From NCBI GenBank assembly GCA_910578755.1, contig CAJTSZ010000100.1:1-7239 (forward strand): a stretch of DNA of 7,239 nucleotides, read 5' to 3'. Below, piece by piece: positions 5,438-7,239 of this stretch. Every line of letters starts with the position of its first letter. The first letter of the stretch is position 1. The DNA is from an uncultured Oscillospiraceae bacterium (GTDB taxonomy: Bacteria; Bacillota; Clostridia; Oscillospirales; Ruminococcaceae). A model generated the notes under the pieces. That model saw nothing but the letters and a program-made list of their open reading frames with translations. It was not told the DNA's origin and ran no database searches. The position numbers were made by a program, and so were the translations under genes.

Positions 5438-5782
5438 TTTTTCTTTTGAAGTCCCGCAGAAAGAGAACGGGCCAAAGGGCGCCAAAATACATATAATACT
5501 GGTAGTGCCATTCATTGGCAAGGAAACAGAAATAAGCTGGGCATACGCCCGGCTAAAGCAGTTTACTATATTGCTCCAGCTGCAAACAAGTACCAGGCAG
5601 TAGCAGCTGTGGGTTTAACGTCCAAAGGAGCCTCCTCCCAAGGCTGTTTTAGCTCAAAGCAGCCTTGGCCTTTGTCCATGGATGGCAGGCAGCCGTACAG
5701 GCAAAAATTCTTATTTATAAAATAAATTACAGTAAAGCAGCTGCGGAAAAAACAAAAGAAGCAAAAAATAGGGAATTTCCTC
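5438..5782 (+). other. Structured intergenic region between hom and lysC, no gene seen
   Basis: About 345 bases hold no convincing reading frame. Several local stems occur: CCCG/CGGG (about 5453-5471), TGCCA/TGGCA (5507-5511, 5517-5521), AGCTGGGC/GCCCGGCT (5535-5542, 5547-5554, loop ATAC) and CAGCTGC/GCAGCTG (5577-5583, 5603-5609). A strong stem is listed separately at 5638-5668. An A/T-rich stretch (5703-5728) follows. Lysine-riboswitch landmarks expected upstream of lysC were not recognised, but a diverged version cannot be excluded by eye. No clear terminator for hom was found. Confidence 0.45.
5638..5668 (+). promoter_or_regulatory. 13-bp hairpin in the hom-lysC gap
   Basis: CCAAGGCTGTTTT (5638-5650) pairs with AAAGCAGCCTTGG (5656-5668), with one T-G pair and loop AGCTC. 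An outer CAAAGG/CCTTTG pairing can extend it. The tail is CCTTTGTCC, too poor in T for a confident terminator. It could be the hom terminator in weak form or a leader element of lysC read-through transcripts. Confidence 0.45.
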
Positions 5783-5811
5783 TTGCAGGAGTGGGTGCGC
5801 TGGTATATAAT
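5783..5811 (+). promoter_or_regulatory. Probable SigA-type promoter of lysC
   Basis: A perfect TATAAT (5806-5811) stands 17 bases after TTGCAG (5783-5788), a weak -35 box. The predicted start near 5818 gives a leader of about 28 bases before the ATG at 5846. It also rules out the upstream in-frame starts at 5783 and 5813 for transcripts from this promoter. Confidence 0.5.
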
Positions 5812-5845
5812 CATGAAAATAACCAAGAAATTGGGGGTAAGGCAG

Positions 5846-7054
5846 ATGAGTTTAATTGTTCAAAAGTTCGGGGGCACCTCGGTAAAGGACGCCCAGCGGA
5901 TTTTTAATGTGGCTAAAATTATTACAGATACATACGCCCAAGGGAACAGCGTGGTAGCGGTGGTTTCAGCCCAGGGGGACACTACGGACGACCTAATTGC
6001 AAAAGCAAACGAGATCAACAAAAGCGGTTCCAGCCGTGAAATGGACGTACTGCTTTCCAGCGGGGAGCAAATTTCCATGTCCCTGCTGGCTATGGCTGTA
6101 GAAAGCATGGGGTTTCCGGTTATTTCCCTTACAGGGTGGCAGGCAGGCTTTTTAACCCAGTCCACCCATCAAAATGCAAGAATTAAAAAAATCAATACCG
6201 AACGGCTGCAAAACGAGCTGGATAAACGGAATATCGTCATTGTTGCCGGCTTCCAGGGCATTAACCGGTACGACGATATTACCACCCTGGGCCGCGGCGG
6301 TTCCGACACCAGTGCTGTAGCCATTGCCGCGGCAATGAAGGCGGACCTGTGCCAAATTTATACGGACGTGGATGGCGTTTATACCGCCGACCCCCGTATT
6401 GTTCCCACAGCAAGGAAGCTGGATGAAATTACTTATGACGAAATGCTGGAGCTGGCTTCCCTTGGGGCCAATGTGCTCCATAACCGTTCGGTAGAAATGG
6501 CCAAAAAATACAATGTAAAAATGGAAGTTCTGTCCAGCCTTACAAAGGCGCCCGGTACAGAAATTAAGGAGGTTGCAAAAGTGGAAAAAATGCTTATTAA
6601 AGGTGTTGCAAGGGACAACGATGTCACACGGCTTTCTATCATAGGTGTGCCGGATTACCCGGGCATTGCCTTTAAAGTGTTTTCCACCCTTGCGTCTGAA
6701 AAAATAAATGTGGATATTATTTTGCAGTCCATTGGCCGCAATGGCAGAAAGGATATCAGCTTTACTGTTTGCCGCGCCCACAAAGGCCAGGCCATGCGTA
6801 TTTTGGAGGATATTAAAGAAAGTGTAGGCGCAGAGGAAATTACTTGTGACGATAATGTTTCCAAAGTTTCCGTTGTCGGGGCAGGAATGCAGTCCAACCC
6901 CGGCGTGGCTGCCACCATGTTCCAAGCCCTGGGCGATGCAAACATTAACATCAGCATGATTTCTACCAGTGAAATTAAAATTTCTGTTTTAATCCATTTG
7001 GATGATTCAGAACGGGCTATGCGGGTGATTCATGACGCCTTTGAACTGCACTAA
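5846..7054 (+). CDS. lysC: Aspartate kinase (aspartokinase II type, lysine branch)
   Basis: This 402-residue cytosolic enzyme phosphorylates aspartate with ATP, the first step to lysine, threonine and methionine. The amino-acid kinase domain shows VQKFGGTSV (5-13), SSGEQIS (71-77), TLGRGGSDTSA (147-157) and TDVDGVYTADPRI (173-185). Two ACT domains follow (about 263-335 and 340-402), with DYPGIAFKVFS (270-280), NVDIILQS (288-295), NPGVAATMFQAL (351-362) and NINISMISTSEIKISVLI (366-383). Length and arrangement match the Bacillus LysC class. The ATG at 5846 is chosen because aspartokinases begin M-x-LIVQKFGG and because GGGGGT (5833-5838) lies seven bases upstream. The in-frame extension to 5783 lacks a ribosome site and overlaps the promoter. 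An internal start at codon 246 probably yields a separate beta subunit. The gene closes with a strong terminator. Confidence 0.97.
   Translation: MSLIVQKFGGTSVKDAQRIFNVAKIITDTYAQGNSVVAVVSAQGDTTDDLIAKANEINKSGSSREMDVLLSSGEQISMSLLAMAVESMGFPVISLTGWQAGFLTQSTHQNARIKKINTERLQNELDKRNIVIVAGFQGINRYDDITTLGRGGSDTSAVAIAAAMKADLCQIYTDVDGVYTADPRIVPTARKLDEITYDEMLELASLGANVLHNRSVEMAKKYNVKMEVLSSLTKAPGTEIKEVAKVEKMLIKGVARDNDVTRLSIIGVPDYPGIAFKVFSTLASEKINVDIILQSIGRNGRKDISFTVCRAHKGQAMRILEDIKESVGAEEITCDDNVSKVSVVGAGMQSNPGVAATMFQALGDANINISMISTSEIKISVLIHLDDSERAMRVIHDAFELH
6566..6573 (+). promoter_or_regulatory. Internal ribosome binding site within lysC
   Basis: AAGGAGGT is a full match to the anti-Shine-Dalgarno sequence inside the coding region. 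It lies seven bases before the in-frame GTG at 6581 (codon 246) and 16 before the in-frame ATG at 6590 (codon 249). It is stronger than the site of lysC itself. Confidence 0.7.
6581..7054 (+). CDS. Predicted aspartokinase beta subunit from internal in-frame start
   Basis: Starting at GTG codon 246, this frame encodes 157 residues identical to the C-terminal part of LysC and consisting of both ACT domains. In Bacillus subtilis aspartokinase II the same gene makes an alpha subunit and a beta subunit from an internal start at codon 246; the beta chain joins alpha in the enzyme and carries the lysine-binding regulatory domains. The in-frame start at the same codon and the perfect ribosome site suggest the same here. 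ATG codon 249 is the alternative start. Production of the shorter protein is inferred from sequence only. Confidence 0.65.
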   Translation: MEKMLIKGVARDNDVTRLSIIGVPDYPGIAFKVFSTLASEKINVDIILQSIGRNGRKDISFTVCRAHKGQAMRILEDIKESVGAEEITCDDNVSKVSVVGAGMQSNPGVAATMFQALGDANINISMISTSEIKISVLIHLDDSERAMRVIHDAFELH

Positions 7055-7067
7055 CAAGCGCTAAACC

Positions 7068-7104
7068 AAAACCCCCTCCGGCTTCAGCCGGAGGGGGTTT
7101 TTTT
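7068..7104 (+). terminator. Strong intrinsic terminator after lysC
   Basis: A 15-bp perfect stem (7068-7082 with 7087-7101) has core CCCCCTCCGGC/GCCGGAGGGGG, loop TTCA and a run of seven T (7098-7104). It lies 13 bases after the lysC stop and should end the transcript efficiently. Confidence 0.95.
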
Positions 7105-7141
7105 GAAGTTAGCAGTTTCTATAGCTTATGGTAGGGATGTT

Positions 7142-7238
7142 CTGTCCCCATACCCTGGCCATCAAAATATAATAACCGCTTTGTGGTTATTATACCATGA
7201 ACACAACGTGTGAAATGGTATAATTGGCCATGGGGCAG
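7142..7238. repeat. Nested inverted repeats at the window end
   Basis: Three pairings occur in noncoding DNA. An outer one joins CCCCA (7146-7150) with TGGGG (7231-7235) and TGGCCA with TGGCCA (7156-7161, 7225-7230). Hairpin one joins ATAATAACC with GGTTATTAT (7169-7177, 7185-7193, extended by two pairs). Hairpin two joins TTATACCAT with ATGGTATAA (7190-7198, 7215-7223). The two hairpins share 7190-7193, so they compete. TGGTATAAT, an extended -10 sequence, occurs on both strands. This may be a promoter/operator region of a gene beyond the window or an intergenic repeat. Confidence 0.55.
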
Positions 7239-7239
7239 T

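Noticed and set aside
5783..5845. Longer lysC starting at TTG 5783 or ATG 5813
   Set aside because: Neither has a ribosome site, the region contains a promoter, and aspartokinases begin at the M-x-LIVQKFGG position.
6152..6925. 257-codon open frame on the minus strand
   Set aside because: It lies wholly inside lysC on the opposite strand, has no family resemblance and is a shadow of the high-confidence aspartokinase.

Overview
The window reads as chromosomal DNA from a spore-forming Clostridia bacterium, probably of the Oscillospiraceae/Ruminococcaceae type. This is inferred from protein resemblance, the mixed GTG/ATG starts with strong AAGGAG ribosome sites, and a YtvI-type sporulation membrane protein behind a SigE-like promoter. 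No mobile element, CRISPR array, tRNA or rRNA was recognised.

Layout. (1) Positions 2-1171 (+): the 3' part of a zinc-dependent homocysteine S-methyltransferase, cut by the window edge. It carries an unusual tail resembling half of a MetH pterin-binding domain and ends in a strong terminator. (2) 1403-1687 (+): a small XRE-family regulator whose predicted promoter overlaps a near-perfect 18-bp palindrome, a plausible self-operator. (3) 1710-2783 (-): a YtvI/AI-2E-type membrane protein convergent with the regulator and preceded by a SigE-like promoter. (4) 2784-3426: about 640 bp without a convincing gene. It holds a long interrupted palindrome, a G-rich strongly folding segment, a good vegetative promoter and a structured leader. 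(5) 3427-3858 (+): the ACT-domain protein PheB, followed by a terminator. (6) 4202-5437 (+): homoserine dehydrogenase, preceded by a leader with a perfect 14-bp hairpin. (7) 5438-5782: a gap with several hairpins that ends in a promoter. (8) 5846-7054 (+): a lysine-type aspartokinase with its own terminator. (9) 7105-7239: a set of overlapping inverted repeats running to the window end.

How the genes fit together. Aspartokinase performs the first step of the aspartate pathway and homoserine dehydrogenase commits carbon to threonine and methionine. The small ACT protein next to them is probably an amino-acid-sensing regulator. The methyltransferase at the left edge belongs to the end of the methionine branch, so the window is mainly amino-acid biosynthesis with a sporulation gene and a regulator between. 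pheB, hom and lysC lie in the same order and direction, but they are separated by a terminator or long structured leaders. They are therefore probably separate, individually regulated transcription units rather than one tight operon.

The most interesting point is a strong ribosome site inside lysC placed exactly before in-frame codon 246 (GTG). This is the arrangement by which Bacillus subtilis aspartokinase II makes its separate beta subunit. No clearly new multi-gene system was found; the less explained material is in the noncoding palindromes.
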